64,000 bases of DNA from Microbulbifer litoralis (GCF_023634065.1 NZ_JALKCV010000001.1:372001-436000), one strand, 5' to 3'; counted from the stretch's first letter, positions 8,091-18,517 are shown. Notes: generated by a model from the sequence alone, not told the origin. Program-made: numbers and translations.

Positions 8091-8116
8091 GAAAACGGGC
8101 CCAACAGGGCCCGCTT
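8091..8116 (-). terminator. Rho-independent terminator of the ExeM nuclease gene
   Basis: On the minus strand a CGGGCCC/GGGCCCG stem (8096-8102 with 8107-8113) with a TGTT loop is followed by TTTTC, about 25 bases past the stop of the nuclease gene. Confidence 0.8.
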
Positions 8117-8138
8117 TCCAGATAAAGTTGTCTTCCTG

Positions 8139-11039
8139 TTAACGGAGGAAAGGCCAGAACCAGGAACCTCCGACATTGACAGGCCTGCTCGAGCTGGCTT
8201 CACGTCCGCCGGTATCGCGGACGCGCAGAGTGATTTCATAGCGTCCGCGCCCGTCGTAGCGGTGCCAGGCCACGGGACCGCTGGCGGTGCTGCCATCGCC
8301 GAAATCCCACTGATAGCTCAGGTCACCCGCCTTTCCGCGGCCGCGGTGCTGCACCCGCACCCAGCCGAAAAACTTCCGCACACTGAATCGCGCTTGCAGT
8401 GGCGGGCCATCGGCGATCGAAATCTGGTGCTCCGCCGTCGAAATGGCGCCTTTATCGTCTTCCACCGACAGGGTCACGGTGTAGCTGCCGGCTTCGCGAT
8501 AGTGGTGACGGGGATTGCGCTCGGTACTGGTGCCGCCATCGCCGAAATCCCAGTGCCAGCCGACAATACGGCCGTCGCTGTCACTGCTGGTATCGGTAAA
8601 GCGGATATGCCGGCCCCGCTGCTCGCTGGTAAAAGCGGCACTGGGCGCGGCGTTGCCGCCGGTCAGGTCCAGTTCCACCACCACCGGATCGTGGTCCGAG
8701 GCACGGTAGGCGTCGGCATTGTAGAGGCTGTCGAGCTGCGCCTCGCTCTTGTACTCGGTGTTGTAGTCCAGCGCCCGCGGTTCGTCGGCATTGATCGGCC
8801 AGCTGGTGGCACCGGTCACCAGCGGCGCCAGCCCGGCACTGGCCAGGGCGTGATCCAGGTAGCCGGCCTGGGCGCCGTAGACGTAGGAGTAAACCCCGCT
8901 GCCGCCGAACTGCGCCAGCAGGTCGGTATAGCCGGCCGCCTTGATGGCGGTGATCGGGTTTTCCCGCGCGTAGCTGTTCAGGTCGCCGATCAGCAGTACG
9001 CGATCCACACCGGTGCCGGCGGGGTCGCCGGCAATCCAGCCGGTCAGCGCGTCGGCGGCCTGGATACGGGTCCGGTTCCAGCAGCCCTGGCCGTCGCCCT
9101 GGGCGTCGTCGAGGCTGCCGTCGCCGGGGCAGCTGCCCTTGGAACGCAGGTGGTTGACCGCCACCGCCAGGGATTCGCCGGTGGCCAGCTCGGTAAAGGA
9201 TTGCAGCAGCGGCTGGCGGTTGCCGTAGTCGAACGGATAGCCGGCCAGGGTCTCGGCACCGCCCAGCGGCTGTACCCGGTCGCTGCGGTAGATCATGCCC
9301 ACGGCCACCTGGTCGGTGCCCAATTCTTCCAGGCCCGGGTTCACAAAAGCGTAGACCTGACTGCCGGCGGCAGTGTTGAGGCCATCCACCAGGTCCTGGA
9401 TTGCGCTGTCCGGACCGTAGCCATCGTTCTCGATTTCCATCAGGCCGACGATATCGGCCCCGGTCCCCAGCACGGCGGCGATCACCTTGGCGCGCTGGCG
9501 CTGGAACTCCTCCTCGGTATCGGCGCCGCGGGCGGTCGGATAGCCGCCGCTGCCGTCGCCGTCACCATCACCGTCACCGTCACCGTCACCGTCACCGTCA
9601 CCGTCACCGTTAAAATAGTTGAGCACATTCATGCTGGCGACACGCAGGCTGCCGACACCCGGCAGTGCCGGCGCCGCCGTGCGCGGATTGCTGTCGGCGA
9701 ACACCGGCGCCTGTAGCGGATAGACGCGGTAGACATCGAAGCTGTAACCGATCACGCCGCGCAGGCCGGCCACCGTGGCCCCCGCGCGCAGGCTGTTGCC
9801 TGCGCTCAGCCCCGATCCCGGATAGGGGATGGTCTCCGGATTCTGCACCGGGGAACCGTCGTCGAGCACAATCCGGTTCAGGTCGTTGGCAGCCTGCTGG
9901 GCCACCGCCGCCGGTCCCGGCTCAGCGATATTGGTCGGTGTGTGGAGACGGCCGAACGACAGGCCCAGCTCGCCGTAGCGGGCCAGGTTGTAGTTTTCGT
10001 TGACGGTCAGGGTCTGGCTGAAGTCCGCCAGCATGCCCTCGTAGCGCTCCGGGAAATCGGCGCTGGCAAACGGCAGGCTGAGCTGCGCGGGCGTCACCGA
10101 ATGGCCACTGCTGCAGACGCTGACACCGTCCACCTGGCCGAGTTCGGTGAAGTTATAGTACTCGCTGACGACACCGCCGACGCGCACCAGGTCCCCTTCC
10201 TCGACCGCCACACCGAAGCCGGCATCGTAGACAAACAGGCCCTCGGAGGTGGTGTCGAGACCGTCCTGGTCCGCATCCTCCTCCTGCACGAAGAAGCCGG
10301 CCATACCGGTGTCGATATCCTGGAAGACACCGACCACCACAGCCTCCACTTCGTGGCGTTCACCGACCAGCGGGCTGGCCGCGCCGGGGCCCTGGATCGC
10401 GCTGATGGCGGTGGCGCTGTCGCCGCAGCTGCCGAACACCACATCGTCGCCACCATCATCTCCGTCGTCGCCATCACCGCTGCCGTTGTGCTGACCCAGG
10501 TCGTCGAAGTTGTCGGCGCCGGTACTGGTCCACTCCAGCGACGGATCGAAAGCCGCGCTACCATCGCTGCGGCCATCCGCCACAGCCGGGTTGCGCAGCA
10601 GTGTCTGGTTCCGGGTGCCGAGGCCGCTGTCGCCCCACTGGCTGCCCGGATCGGCACCTATCTGGCCGATCACATCCACGGCAGCGCCCAGGTAGCGCAG
10701 CTCTACTGCGTCGTCGCCATTGAACAAGCTGCCGCCGTAGGTCATATCCGCCTGCGCCAGGACCGCGGCGTCGGCGCTCGAATGGGCCAGCACAAACACT
10801 TCGCCATCGGCCAGGCTGCCGCTCAGCGAGACCGTGGTACCGGCCGCAGTGGCGCCATTGAAGTAGACGGCCACCGAGTAATCCCCGAGATCCACCGGCG
10901 CACCGGTATTGTTGTAGATCTCCAGCGCCTTGTTGTAGCTGCTGCCCTCGATATATTCGGAAAAAAACAAATCTGCGCGGGCGGTGCCGGACAGAAGTAA
11001 AAGCCACAGCGTCAGCTGTAGCACCACGGTGCTTTTCAT
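8139..11039 (-). CDS. ExeM/NucH-type secreted nuclease with LTD and two PKD domains
   Basis: 966 residues from the ATG that begins a clear signal peptide (MKSTVVLQLTLWLLLLSGTA); the longer open frame upstream has no support. Domains in order: lamin-tail domain (about 22-145), OB-like ExeM N-terminal region (about 200-440), endonuclease/exonuclease/phosphatase domain (about 458-790; VASMNVLNYFN, MEIENDGYG, VAVNHLRSKGSC, LIGDLNSYARENP, ASDHDPVVVE), then two PKD repeats (about 800-880 and 885-955). Such enzymes degrade extracellular DNA for phosphate, nitrogen or biofilm turnover. Just after LNYFN is a run of about nine Gly-Asp pairs encoded by a hexamer microsatellite at 9553-9612, where homologues usually have only one or two such pairs. 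Confidence 0.92.
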   Translation of the reverse strand: MKSTVVLQLTLWLLLLSGTARADLFFSEYIEGSSYNKALEIYNNTGAPVDLGDYSVAVYFNGATAAGTTVSLSGSLADGEVFVLAHSSADAAVLAQADMTYGGSLFNGDDAVELRYLGAAVDVIGQIGADPGSQWGDSGLGTRNQTLLRNPAVADGRSDGSAAFDPSLEWTSTGADNFDDLGQHNGSGDGDDGDDGGDDVVFGSCGDSATAISAIQGPGAASPLVGERHEVEAVVVGVFQDIDTGMAGFFVQEEDADQDGLDTTSEGLFVYDAGFGVAVEEGDLVRVGGVVSEYYNFTELGQVDGVSVCSSGHSVTPAQLSLPFASADFPERYEGMLADFSQTLTVNENYNLARYGELGLSFGRLHTPTNIAEPGPAAVAQQAANDLNRIVLDDGSPVQNPETIPYPGSGLSAGNSLRAGATVAGLRGVIGYSFDVYRVYPLQAPVFADSNPRTAAPALPGVGSLRVASMNVLNYFNGDGDGDGDGDGDGDGDGDGSGGYPTARGADTEEEFQRQRAKVIAAVLGTGADIVGLMEIENDGYGPDSAIQDLVDGLNTAAGSQVYAFVNPGLEELGTDQVAVGMIYRSDRVQPLGGAETLAGYPFDYGNRQPLLQSFTELATGESLAVAVNHLRSKGSCPGDGSLDDAQGDGQGCWNRTRIQAADALTGWIAGDPAGTGVDRVLLIGDLNSYARENPITAIKAAGYTDLLAQFGGSGVYSYVYGAQAGYLDHALASAGLAPLVTGATSWPINADEPRALDYNTEYKSEAQLDSLYNADAYRASDHDPVVVELDLTGGNAAPSAAFTSEQRGRHIRFTDTSSDSDGRIVGWHWDFGDGGTSTERNPRHHYREAGSYTVTLSVEDDKGAISTAEHQISIADGPPLQARFSVRKFFGWVRVQHRGRGKAGDLSYQWDFGDGSTASGPVAWHRYDGRGRYEITLRVRDTGGREASSSRPVNVGGSWFWPFLR
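9553..9612. repeat. Hexanucleotide microsatellite (GTCACC) inside the ExeM gene
   Basis: Six perfect GTCACC units (9571-9609 region) are preceded by diverged units with ATC and GTC/GCC variants, about nine units in all. The period is a multiple of 3, so slippage changes the number of Gly-Asp pairs in the nuclease domain without breaking the frame. Confidence 0.9.
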
Positions 11040-11625
11040 CTTGTCATTCCTTGCGTATTGAACGATTGGGGGCCGCCAGACTCCCGCGGCTCCCCGGCGC
11101 CCGCCGCTGGCGGACAGGGTTTGCAAAGCAGAAACCCTGCCAGAGGAAGTGTGATGAAAAGATGAAACGGGGCGTTTCAGACCGGTTTTATGTGACCCTC
11201 CCCACAAATTCCGTCTCCAACCCCGACACGGACAGGAAGAGCGATTCACAAGTGATCAACAAGGTACCCGGCTCCGGGCGGTCACCTGCCCGGCGGGCCC
11301 GCTGCCGGCTCGCGGGGTTTCGCCCCCGGAATTGCGGCAACGGACGGTGCACGGGCGGCCGCTTTGTGACAGAATCCCGGGATAAATAAAAAATGGAACT
11401 ACTCGCTCCTTTTCCAGGCCCCAGTTCCTGGCAAAGAACACCGCAGTTTACGGCAGCGTGGTCGCACCGATCCCGCTTACCGACGACAGGGTTCGGGTAG
11501 TTACCGGGAAAATACATCAGTCGCTCGCACCACCCGAGATAAAAACCGGGCATTCCCCGTTATCGCTGTGGATTTCCCCGGCGTTGGCGTTGCGGATATG
11601 CCTTCAATAACCACGGGGGCTCTCG
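11040..11625. other. 586-bp divergent intergenic region (ExeM / GPH symporter)
   Basis: No gene is supported. It must hold the divergent promoters of the nuclease (leftward) and the GPH symporter (rightward). The only site I can name is a CRP-like 16-mer at 11191-11206. The start of the symporter message is probably near its ATG, where CGGGGGCTCTCG precedes 11626. Confidence 0.6.
11191..11206. promoter_or_regulatory. Possible CRP/Vfr-type site
   Basis: TGTGACCCTCCCCACA matches TGTGA-N6-TCACA at 9 of 10 specified positions. It is about 150 bases upstream of the nuclease ATG and 420 upstream of the symporter ATG. A carbon-status input would fit both neighbours, but a single match of this length is weak evidence. 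Confidence 0.35.
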
Positions 11626-13320
11626 ATGTCAGAGTATCAGCGCAACGCCAGGCTGGGCGCCGGCGAAAAACTCGGCTACGCAGTGGGCGATGCCGGTTTC
11701 AACTTTTACTGGATCATCATCGGATCCTACCTTTCCTATTTCTATACCGATATCTTCGGTATACCCGCCGCCGCGGCCGGCACCATGTTCCTGGTGACCA
11801 AGATCGTGGACGCCTGTACCGACCCGGTGATGGGCGCGCTGGCCGATCGCACCCGCAGCCGCTGGGGCCGCTTCCGCCCCTACCTGCTTTTCGGCGCGCT
11901 GCCGATGGCCGGCGCCGCGGTACTGACCATGACCACACCGGCGCTGGATGGCGGCGGCAAACTGCTGTGGGCCTACGGCACCTACACCATGATGATGCTG
12001 TGCTACACGATACTGAGCACACCCTACTCGTCCCTGGCCGGCGTACTCACCGCCGATGCCGCGGAGCGCAACTCGATATTCGGGCTGCGCTTTTTCTTTG
12101 CCTACAGTACCGGCATCGTCGTCGGCGCCCTCACCCCCGGCCTGGCGGCCTATTTCGGCGACGGCAACGACGCCCTCGGCTGGCAGGTCACCATGGCACT
12201 CTACAGCGCCGTGGCCAGCGGCTGTTTCATTACCGTCTTCTTTACCACCCGCGAGCGGATACAGCCGGCGCCGGAACAGAAAACCCGGCCGATCGAAGAT
12301 ATCCGCGACCTGGCCGGTAACGGCCCCTGGCTGGTGCTGTTTGCGCTGGCGATGATCATCATGATGACCATCGTTTTCCGCGGCAGTTCGGCCACTTACT
12401 ACTTCAAATATTTTGTCGAACGTCCGGACCTGATGGGGCCCTACATCGGCGTGCAGATGGCGGCCTACGCCGTGGGCTGCCTGCTGTCCCCCTGGCTGAC
12501 GCGGCTGGTGCCGGACAAGGCGCGGCTGCTGATGCTGTTGATGGGGATCGTCGGCACATTGAGTGTCGCCTTTGCATTTATTCCCAAACCGGCCAACACT
12601 GGCGTGGTCACTGTGTCCAGCGAAAGCGCGCAGACCCTGCACGCCACCGACCTGCTCGGCGATAACACCACCGAAGCCGGCCGCTACCAGTGGGTGGAAC
12701 AACTGCCGGGCGCCTTCTGGTTCGACCGCGAGACAAAAGCCCTCGCGAGCGACGGGCCCCACCTGGTAATCGGGGCCGCGACGGAGCAAACCGATGAAAA
12801 GCGTCTCTTCAGCGTATCGCTGCTGGACGAACAGGGCACCGTGATCCGCGACAGCGCCGACTGGCCGTGGCAGATCGTCGCCATGTTTGTGCTCAATATC
12901 CTGATCAGCCTGGCGCTGGGTCCCAAATCCCCCATCACCTGGTCCATGTACGCCGACGCCGCGGATTACAACGAGTGGAAGACCGGCCGCCGCGCCACCG
13001 CCATGACATTTTCCGCCGCCACCTTTTCCCAGAAAATGGGCGGAGCCCTGGGTTCGGCGGGTATTCTGTGGGTGCTGGCATTTTTCGGCTACCGGGCCAA
13101 CACCATGCAGCAGGATGCCTCGCTGGACTCGATCGTCTGGCTGCAGACGCTGGTACCGGCTTTCTTCGCCTTCGTCTCCATCGGCGCGCTGCGCTTCTAC
13201 CACCTGGGCGGCGAAAAGCTGGCGCAGATACAGCGGGATCTGCAGCGGCGCGATGACCGCGACACCGCCGACTGCGGACCCGAGAAAGACAGCGGGGATG
13301 CCGAAGGGATCGCCCCCTGA
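11626..13320 (+). CDS. GPH-family sugar:cation symporter with large periplasmic insertion
   Basis: 564 residues; glycoside-pentoside-hexuronide family members are usually about 450-500. Landmarks: [15 protein letters not shown] at the start, [21 protein letters not shown] (residues about 66-86), [11 protein letters not shown], and [19 protein letters not shown] near residue 440. An extra block of about 90 residues (about 322-412) sits in the loop between two late membrane helices; it is rich in Thr/Asp/Glu and probably periplasmic. The GH94 phosphorylase starts 109 bases downstream, so the substrate is probably cellobionic acid, cellobiose or a related disaccharide. This is inference from neighbourhood. 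Confidence 0.88.
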   Translation: MSEYQRNARLGAGEKLGYAVGDAGFNFYWIIIGSYLSYFYTDIFGIPAAAAGTMFLVTKIVDACTDPVMGALADRTRSRWGRFRPYLLFGALPMAGAAVLTMTTPALDGGGKLLWAYGTYTMMMLCYTILSTPYSSLAGVLTADAAERNSIFGLRFFFAYSTGIVVGALTPGLAAYFGDGNDALGWQVTMALYSAVASGCFITVFFTTRERIQPAPEQKTRPIEDIRDLAGNGPWLVLFALAMIIMMTIVFRGSSATYYFKYFVERPDLMGPYIGVQMAAYAVGCLLSPWLTRLVPDKARLLMLLMGIVGTLSVAFAFIPKPANTGVVTVSSESAQTLHATDLLGDNTTEAGRYQWVEQLPGAFWFDRETKALASDGPHLVIGAATEQTDEKRLFSVSLLDEQGTVIRDSADWPWQIVAMFVLNILISLALGPKSPITWSMYADAADYNEWKTGRRATAMTFSAATFSQKMGGALGSAGILWVLAFFGYRANTMQQDASLDSIVWLQTLVPAFFAFVSIGALRFYHLGGEKLAQIQRDLQRRDDRDTADCGPEKDSGDAEGIAP

Positions 13321-13429
13321 GCTGAAACCCCCGACCAACGCGGGATGGGCACGTCGCTGTGCGCTTTGGCCCATTCTGCACTTCCGCCCACTCTCTATCG
13401 CAAACATTCAGTCAACCGGGAAACCGATC

Positions 13430-15781
13430 ATGCTGGTAAAGGAAAATCGCCAGGGCGACCGCTTCGAACTGTGGAGCCCAACCAAAATGCCCCGCGCTGC
13501 AGCCTTCCTGTGGAATCGCAAAATGATGATCCAGGTAAACTGCCGCGGTTTTGCCACTGCGCAGTTTATGCAGCCGGAACCGGCCAAATACATGCACGGC
13601 CCCAACCTGGAAGCGAAAACCTTCATGCAGCCGGAGCAACCCTATTACGCGCATCATCCGGGGCGCTTTTTCTATATCAAGGATGAGGTCAGCGGCGAGT
13701 TGTTCTCGATTCCCTACGAGCCGGTGCGACGCGAACAGGACAGCTTCTGCTTTTCCGCCGGCCAGTCGGATATCCGGTGGCGTGTCCGCCACCGGGATAT
13801 CGGCACCGACTTGAAACTGAGCCTGCCACAGGAGGACCCGCTGGAAATCTGGGACCTGCGCATCGGCAATGAGTCGCAGCGCGAGAGAAAGCTGAGTGTC
13901 TACCTGTATTTTCCCATCGGCTATATGAGCTGGATGAACCAGTCGGCGCGCTACCGCGACGACCTCGGCGGGATCGTCGCCAGTTGCGTGGCACCCTACC
14001 AGAAGGTCGAGGAATACTTCAAAAGTATCGGCAACAAGGACAAAACCTTTGTGCTGCACAGCCATGCTCCCTGCGCCTTTGAAACCATTCGCGAGCAGTT
14101 CGAGGGCGAGGGCGGCCTGCACGATCCCGATGCGCTGCGGGGGCCCGAGCTGGCCAACGGTGAAGCACTCTATGAGACGCCGGTTGCCGCGTTGCAATAC
14201 CGCCTGACCCTGGCGCCGGGGGCGCGCGGGAACTATCGCTTTCTCGTCGGCCCGGCGGCGGACGACGGCGAGATCGCACGCCTGCGGCGCGACTATATCG
14301 ACGGCGCGACCGCGCAACCGGAGGCCGGCGGGGACAGCGCCGAAGGTGCTATCCGTATCGAGACACCGGACAGCCACTTCGACACCTTCGTCAATCACTG
14401 GCTGCCGCGCCAGGTCTTTTACCACGGCGACGTCAATCGCCTGACCACGGACCCGCAGACCCGCAATTACCTGCAGGACAATATGGGCATGAGTTATATC
14501 CGCCCGGATGTCACCCGCGCGGCTTTCCTGCAGGCGCTGTCCCAGCAGAAAGCGGACGCTTCCATGCCCGACGGTATCCTGCTGGACGAATCCGCCGAGC
14601 TGAAATATATCAACCGGGTGCCACACACCGACCACTGTGTCTGGCTACCGGTCTGCCTGAAAGCCTACCTGGACGAGAGCGGCGATCTGGCACTCTTGCG
14701 GGAAGTGGTCCACTGCCCCACGGACGGCAGCAGCGCCAGTGTTTTCGACCGCATTACCCGTGCCCTGCGCTGGCTGTTCGCCGCCCGCGACGAACGCGAC
14801 CTCAGCTATATCGGCCAGGGGGACTGGTGCGATCCGATGAATATGGTCGGCTACCAGGGCCGCGGCGTTTCCGGCTGGCTGACCCTGGCCAGTGCCCACG
14901 CCTGCCGGCTCTGGGCGGAAATCGCACAGCAGGTGGATGAAAAGGAACTGGGCGGTGAATTTCTCGAATACGCGCAGGTGTTGAACAAGGCCGTAAACAA
15001 TCATCTCTGGGACGGCCACTGGTACGCGCGCGGCATTACCGACGGCGGTGTACGCTTCGGTATCGCCGACGATGCGGAGGGCCGCATCTACCTGAATCCG
15101 CAGAGCTGGGCGCTGCTGGCCGACACGCCCGACGCCGCGCAGCGACAGAGCCTGTTGCAGGCGGTGGAAGAGCAACTGGAAACCCCCTACGGCGCCATGA
15201 TGCTGGCCCCGGCCTATACCGGTATGCGCGAGGATGTGGGCCGGGTAACGCAGAAGTTTCCGGGCGCCGCGGAAAACGGCTCCGTCTACAACCACGCGGC
15301 CATTTTCTACGTCCACGCACTGTATAAAATCGGCGAGGCGGACCGGGCCTACCGGCTGATGCGCGCCATGCTGCCGGGGCCGGACGAGGAAGACTATCTG
15401 CAGCGCGGCCAGATGCCGGTATTCGTGCCCAATTACTATCGCGGCGCCTTCTACCAGTTTCCGCGCACCGCCGGCCGCTCCAGCCAGCTGTTCAATACCG
15501 GTACCAGCGCCTGGATGTACCGCTCGGTGATCGAGGACCTCTTCGGGTTGCGCGGCGACGGCGATGCCCTGAACATCGAGCCGAAGCTGCCCTCACAGTG
15601 GTCGCGGGCATCGGTAAAGCGTCGCTTTCGCGGGGCCGAGTTCTCGGTCAGTTACCAACGCGATCCGGCCGTGGATTCGATGCAGGTGCAAGTGGACGGC
15701 ACGCCGCTGGCGCGACCCCGAATCGGGGATATCGAAGCGGGAAGGGAGTACCGCGTAAAAGTGCGGCTTCCCGCCGGGTAA
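13430..15781 (+). CDS. GH94 phosphorylase, probable cellobionic acid phosphorylase
   Basis: 783 residues from ATG 13430; the open frame extends upstream only as an overlap with the symporter. Order: N-terminal beta-sandwich (about 1-270), linker, (alpha/alpha)6 barrel (about 320-700), C-terminal beta-sandwich cap. The barrel has [23 protein letters not shown] and [13 protein letters not shown], where Asp468 is the likely general acid. Cellobiose phosphorylases have GDWNDCLNL at that site and are about 810-820 residues. Arg605 and Lys609, four apart, fall where (from memory) the Saccharophagus degradans cellobionic acid phosphorylase uses Arg609 and Lys613 to hold the acid group. The reaction would yield glucose 1-phosphate and gluconate from LPMO-type cellulose products. 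Confidence 0.82.
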   Translation: MLVKENRQGDRFELWSPTKMPRAAAFLWNRKMMIQVNCRGFATAQFMQPEPAKYMHGPNLEAKTFMQPEQPYYAHHPGRFFYIKDEVSGELFSIPYEPVRREQDSFCFSAGQSDIRWRVRHRDIGTDLKLSLPQEDPLEIWDLRIGNESQRERKLSVYLYFPIGYMSWMNQSARYRDDLGGIVASCVAPYQKVEEYFKSIGNKDKTFVLHSHAPCAFETIREQFEGEGGLHDPDALRGPELANGEALYETPVAALQYRLTLAPGARGNYRFLVGPAADDGEIARLRRDYIDGATAQPEAGGDSAEGAIRIETPDSHFDTFVNHWLPRQVFYHGDVNRLTTDPQTRNYLQDNMGMSYIRPDVTRAAFLQALSQQKADASMPDGILLDESAELKYINRVPHTDHCVWLPVCLKAYLDESGDLALLREVVHCPTDGSSASVFDRITRALRWLFAARDERDLSYIGQGDWCDPMNMVGYQGRGVSGWLTLASAHACRLWAEIAQQVDEKELGGEFLEYAQVLNKAVNNHLWDGHWYARGITDGGVRFGIADDAEGRIYLNPQSWALLADTPDAAQRQSLLQAVEEQLETPYGAMMLAPAYTGMREDVGRVTQKFPGAAENGSVYNHAAIFYVHALYKIGEADRAYRLMRAMLPGPDEEDYLQRGQMPVFVPNYYRGAFYQFPRTAGRSSQLFNTGTSAWMYRSVIEDLFGLRGDGDALNIEPKLPSQWSRASVKRRFRGAEFSVSYQRDPAVDSMQVQVDGTPLARPRIGDIEAGREYRVKVRLPAG

Positions 15782-15784
15782 AAT

Positions 15785-15843
15785 GCAGGGTGCGCCCTGC
15801 GCACCGAGAACCACGCAGAGACGGTGCGCACGGCGCACCCTAC
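15785..15843. repeat. GTAGGGTGCGCC palindrome, copy 1
   Basis: Inverted repeat with arms GCAGGGTGCGCCCTGCGCAC and its near complement ending GCGCACGGCGCACCCTAC. It lies between the convergent GH94 and Fe-alcohol dehydrogenase genes. Other copies are at 48646-48698 and 49709-49762. The family is widespread in bacteria as an intergenic palindrome; it could act as a bidirectional transcription stop. Confidence 0.8.
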
Positions 15844-15860
15844 CCAACTGGGATAATCGT

Positions 15861-17024
15861 TCAGACCACACCGCGCAGGGCCCGCTCAAACAGCGCGCTG
15901 TACTGCGCCGCATCGAGCGCAATCGGATTGCCGCCGGCGGCCGCATCGGCCACCGCCATCCGCCCGACCTTTTCCACCTGGCGATTGTCGATACCGATTT
16001 CCTCCAGGCTGTGGGGAATACCGATCTCGGTGCGCAGTTCCAGTATCCAGTCCTGTACACCATCGAATCCGGGATGTGCCAGGTCCAGGTAACGGGCCAG
16101 GCGCGCCATCGGCACTTCGATCGCGGCGCGGTTGGCCTGCAGTACATAGGGCATCAATACCGCGTTCAGCAACCCGTGATGCGCATCGTAGAGGGCACCC
16201 AGCGGGTGCGCCAGCGCGTGCATGGCGCCGAGACCGCGCTGGAAGGCCGTGGCGCCCATACTGGAGGCCACCAGCATCTGCTGGCGCGCCCCGAGATCAC
16301 TGCCGTCGGCGACCGCGCGCGGCAGGTTCTCCCGAATCAGGCGCATCCCCTCGAGCGCGATACCCTCGGCCATCGGGTGGAAAGACGGCGAACAGAAGGC
16401 TTCCAGGTTGTGCGACAGCGCGTCCATGCCGGTGGCCGCGGTGATTGTTGCCGGCAGCCCCAGCGTCAGTTCCGCATCCAGGATCACCAGTGCCGGCAGC
16501 ATGCGCGGGTGGAAAATAATGCGTTTCTTCCGCGCCTGTGTATCGGTGATCACCGACGAGCGGCCCACCTCGGAACCGGTGCCGGCGGTGGTCGGTACCG
16601 CGATCACCGGCACCATGGCATCCACATCGACACGCCGGTAATTGTCTCCCGCGTCCTCAAAATCCCACAGCGGCCGTTGCTGCCCGGCCATCAGTGCGAT
16701 TGCCTTGCCGGCATCCATGGCCGAGCCACCGCCGAGGGAAATGACGCCGTCGTGCCAGCCGGCGCGCAGGGCATCGACGCCGGCCTCGATATTTTCGCCA
16801 CAGGGGTTGCCCTTGATGGCGAAGAACAACCCGGCTGCCAGTTTCTCTCCGCGCAGCGATTCCAGCACCCGCTGCACCATCGGCAACTCCGCCAGCCCCG
16901 GATCGGTGACCAGCAGCGGCGCGCGGATGCCGAGCTGTTCACAGGCGCCGGCGAGTTCGGAGATACGTCCCGGACCTACACGGATATGGGTGGGATAATT
17001 CCAGTCGACGGATTGGTGCCACAT
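15861..17024 (-). CDS. Iron-containing alcohol dehydrogenase
   Basis: 387 residues from the ATG preceded by AGAGGG (the longer open frame overlaps the upstream gene). Group III alcohol dehydrogenase motifs: SLGGGSAMDAGKAIAL (nucleotide site, about residue 97), AATGMDALSHNLEAF and MHALAHPLGALYDAHHG, which hold the Asp and three His metal ligands. It would interconvert an alcohol and an aldehyde with NAD(P)H. Third gene of a leftward operon after the glutamine synthetase-like and aldehyde dehydrogenase genes; the three would suit oxidation of an amino alcohol whose amine is first capped with glutamate. Confidence 0.9.
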   Translation of the reverse strand: MWHQSVDWNYPTHIRVGPGRISELAGACEQLGIRAPLLVTDPGLAELPMVQRVLESLRGEKLAAGLFFAIKGNPCGENIEAGVDALRAGWHDGVISLGGGSAMDAGKAIALMAGQQRPLWDFEDAGDNYRRVDVDAMVPVIAVPTTAGTGSEVGRSSVITDTQARKKRIIFHPRMLPALVILDAELTLGLPATITAATGMDALSHNLEAFCSPSFHPMAEGIALEGMRLIRENLPRAVADGSDLGARQQMLVASSMGATAFQRGLGAMHALAHPLGALYDAHHGLLNAVLMPYVLQANRAAIEVPMARLARYLDLAHPGFDGVQDWILELRTEIGIPHSLEEIGIDNRQVEKVGRMAVADAAAGGNPIALDAAQYSALFERALRGVV

Positions 17025-17082
17025 TCTTCTACCCTCTTCTTTCCCCGGCCCCTTCCCACAAACCGGGATGGGGTGACAGGAT

Positions 17083-18468
17083 TCAGGTCGATTTGAAATG
17101 GAAGGATTTGGGCCGGGTGACATGTTCGTAACCGACTGAAGACAGCGTACAACCGCGCCCGGAATGCTTGATACCGGTCCAGGCCAGCGCCGGATCCAGG
17201 TAGTCGCAGCGGTTCAGGAACACGGTGCCGGTTTCGATGGCATCGGCAAGCGCCATTGCGGCCTGTTCGTCGCGGCTGTAGATGGCGGCGGTGAGGCCGA
17301 AGTCGCTGTCGTTGATCAGCGCCAGCGCCTCGCTGTCGTCGCGGACTTTCTGCACGCCGAGTACCGGGCCGAAGGATTCCTCGCGCATGACGCGCATGCT
17401 GCTGTCCACATTGGTCAGCAGTTGCGGCGCCATATAGGGCGTGCCGCGGCGGTCCAGCGAAAATGCACCGGTATCGATATGGGCCACGGCGCCGGCGGCG
17501 ACGGCCTCGTCGATCTGTCCGCGGACAAAATCCGCCGCCTCGGCGCGCACCAGCGGGCCCAGGTTGGTATCCGGGTTGTCCGGGCGGCCGAGCCGGTAAT
17601 CGCGCAGCAGCGCCGCGGCGCGCTCGACAAATTCATCGAATAGCGACTCGTGTACATAGGCGCGCTCGATACCGCAGCAGGACTGGCCGGAATTGAAGTA
17701 GGCGCCGTCGACGACGCTGGCCACCGCCTGCGGCAGGTCCGCATCGGCGCGTACATAGGCCGGGTCGACACCGCCGAGCTCGAGCCCCACCGGAATAAAC
17801 CGCCCCGCCGCGGCGCGCTCCACCGCCGTGCCGGCCGCGACCGAACCGGTAAAGGCGATGTGGTGAATTTCCGGTGCGCGCACCAGCTGTTCCACGTCGC
17901 CGTGGCTCAGGTGCAGGTACTGGAAAACACCCGCCGGCAGGCCGGCCTCGGCAAAGGCCTCCACCATGTGCTCGGCGCACAGCGGCGTCTGCGCCGAGTG
18001 CTTGAGAATGACGCTGTTGCCGGCCAGCAATGACGGCACCACCGCGTTGACGGCGGTGAAGTAGGGGTAATTCCACGGTGCGATTACCAGCGAGACGCCC
18101 AGCGCCTCGCGGCGGATAAAGCGGGTGTAGCCGGGTTTGTCCGGCAACTGGATATCCGCCAGTGCCGACTCGGCGATATCCGCCATATAGGTGGCCCGCT
18201 CGGCAAACCCGAGAATTTCCCCGGAGGCGCAGCGGATCGGCCGGCCCATCATCCAGCAGAGCTCTGCGCCGAGCTTGTCCTTGCGATCGATCAGCAGGTT
18301 GACCGCCTGGCGCACTATCGCCACGCGTTCCGCCAGCGGCGTATGGCGCCAGGCGGGCTGGGCACCGCTGGCGGCGTCCAGGGCACAGCCTATCTGGTCG
18401 TGGGTGGCCAGGGGGCGCTCGACGTAGATGGAATTGTCGATTGGGGATAGGCACTGGAGTTTTTGCAT
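17083..18468 (-). CDS. NAD(P)-dependent aldehyde dehydrogenase
   Basis: 461 residues, the short bacterial ALDH form. IAPWNYPYFTAVNAVVPSLL and GNSVILKHSAQTP mark the cofactor site, HIAFTGSVAAGTAV the Rossmann glycine motif, GLELGGVDPAYV the general-base Glu loop (with Val where Lys or Ser is usual), and NSGQSCCGIERAYV the catalytic Cys. EESFGPVLGV is the conserved C-terminal Glu-Phe pair. Annotated relatives are called succinate-semialdehyde dehydrogenases, but the partner genes suggest a gamma-glutamyl-amino-aldehyde substrate. Spacing is 58 bases to the downstream alcohol dehydrogenase and 72 to the upstream synthetase, the latter gap holding a short heptamer array. Confidence 0.88.
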   Translation of the reverse strand: MQKLQCLSPIDNSIYVERPLATHDQIGCALDAASGAQPAWRHTPLAERVAIVRQAVNLLIDRKDKLGAELCWMMGRPIRCASGEILGFAERATYMADIAESALADIQLPDKPGYTRFIRREALGVSLVIAPWNYPYFTAVNAVVPSLLAGNSVILKHSAQTPLCAEHMVEAFAEAGLPAGVFQYLHLSHGDVEQLVRAPEIHHIAFTGSVAAGTAVERAAAGRFIPVGLELGGVDPAYVRADADLPQAVASVVDGAYFNSGQSCCGIERAYVHESLFDEFVERAAALLRDYRLGRPDNPDTNLGPLVRAEAADFVRGQIDEAVAAGAVAHIDTGAFSLDRRGTPYMAPQLLTNVDSSMRVMREESFGPVLGVQKVRDDSEALALINDSDFGLTAAIYSRDEQAAMALADAIETGTVFLNRCDYLDPALAWTGIKHSGRGCTLSSVGYEHVTRPKSFHFKST

Positions 18469-18517
18469 GGAGTTCCGTTCCAGGGTTCATGGGTGATCGA
18501 GACAAGTTCGCGGTCTC

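Noticed and set aside
8262-9716. 484-codon rightward frame opposite the ExeM gene
   Set aside because: Antisense shadow, including a Thr/Val run that is just the other strand of the hexamer microsatellite.
11629-13407. 592-codon leftward open frame opposite the GPH symporter
   Set aside because: Mirror of a GC-rich membrane-protein gene; no recognisable motif or ribosome site.
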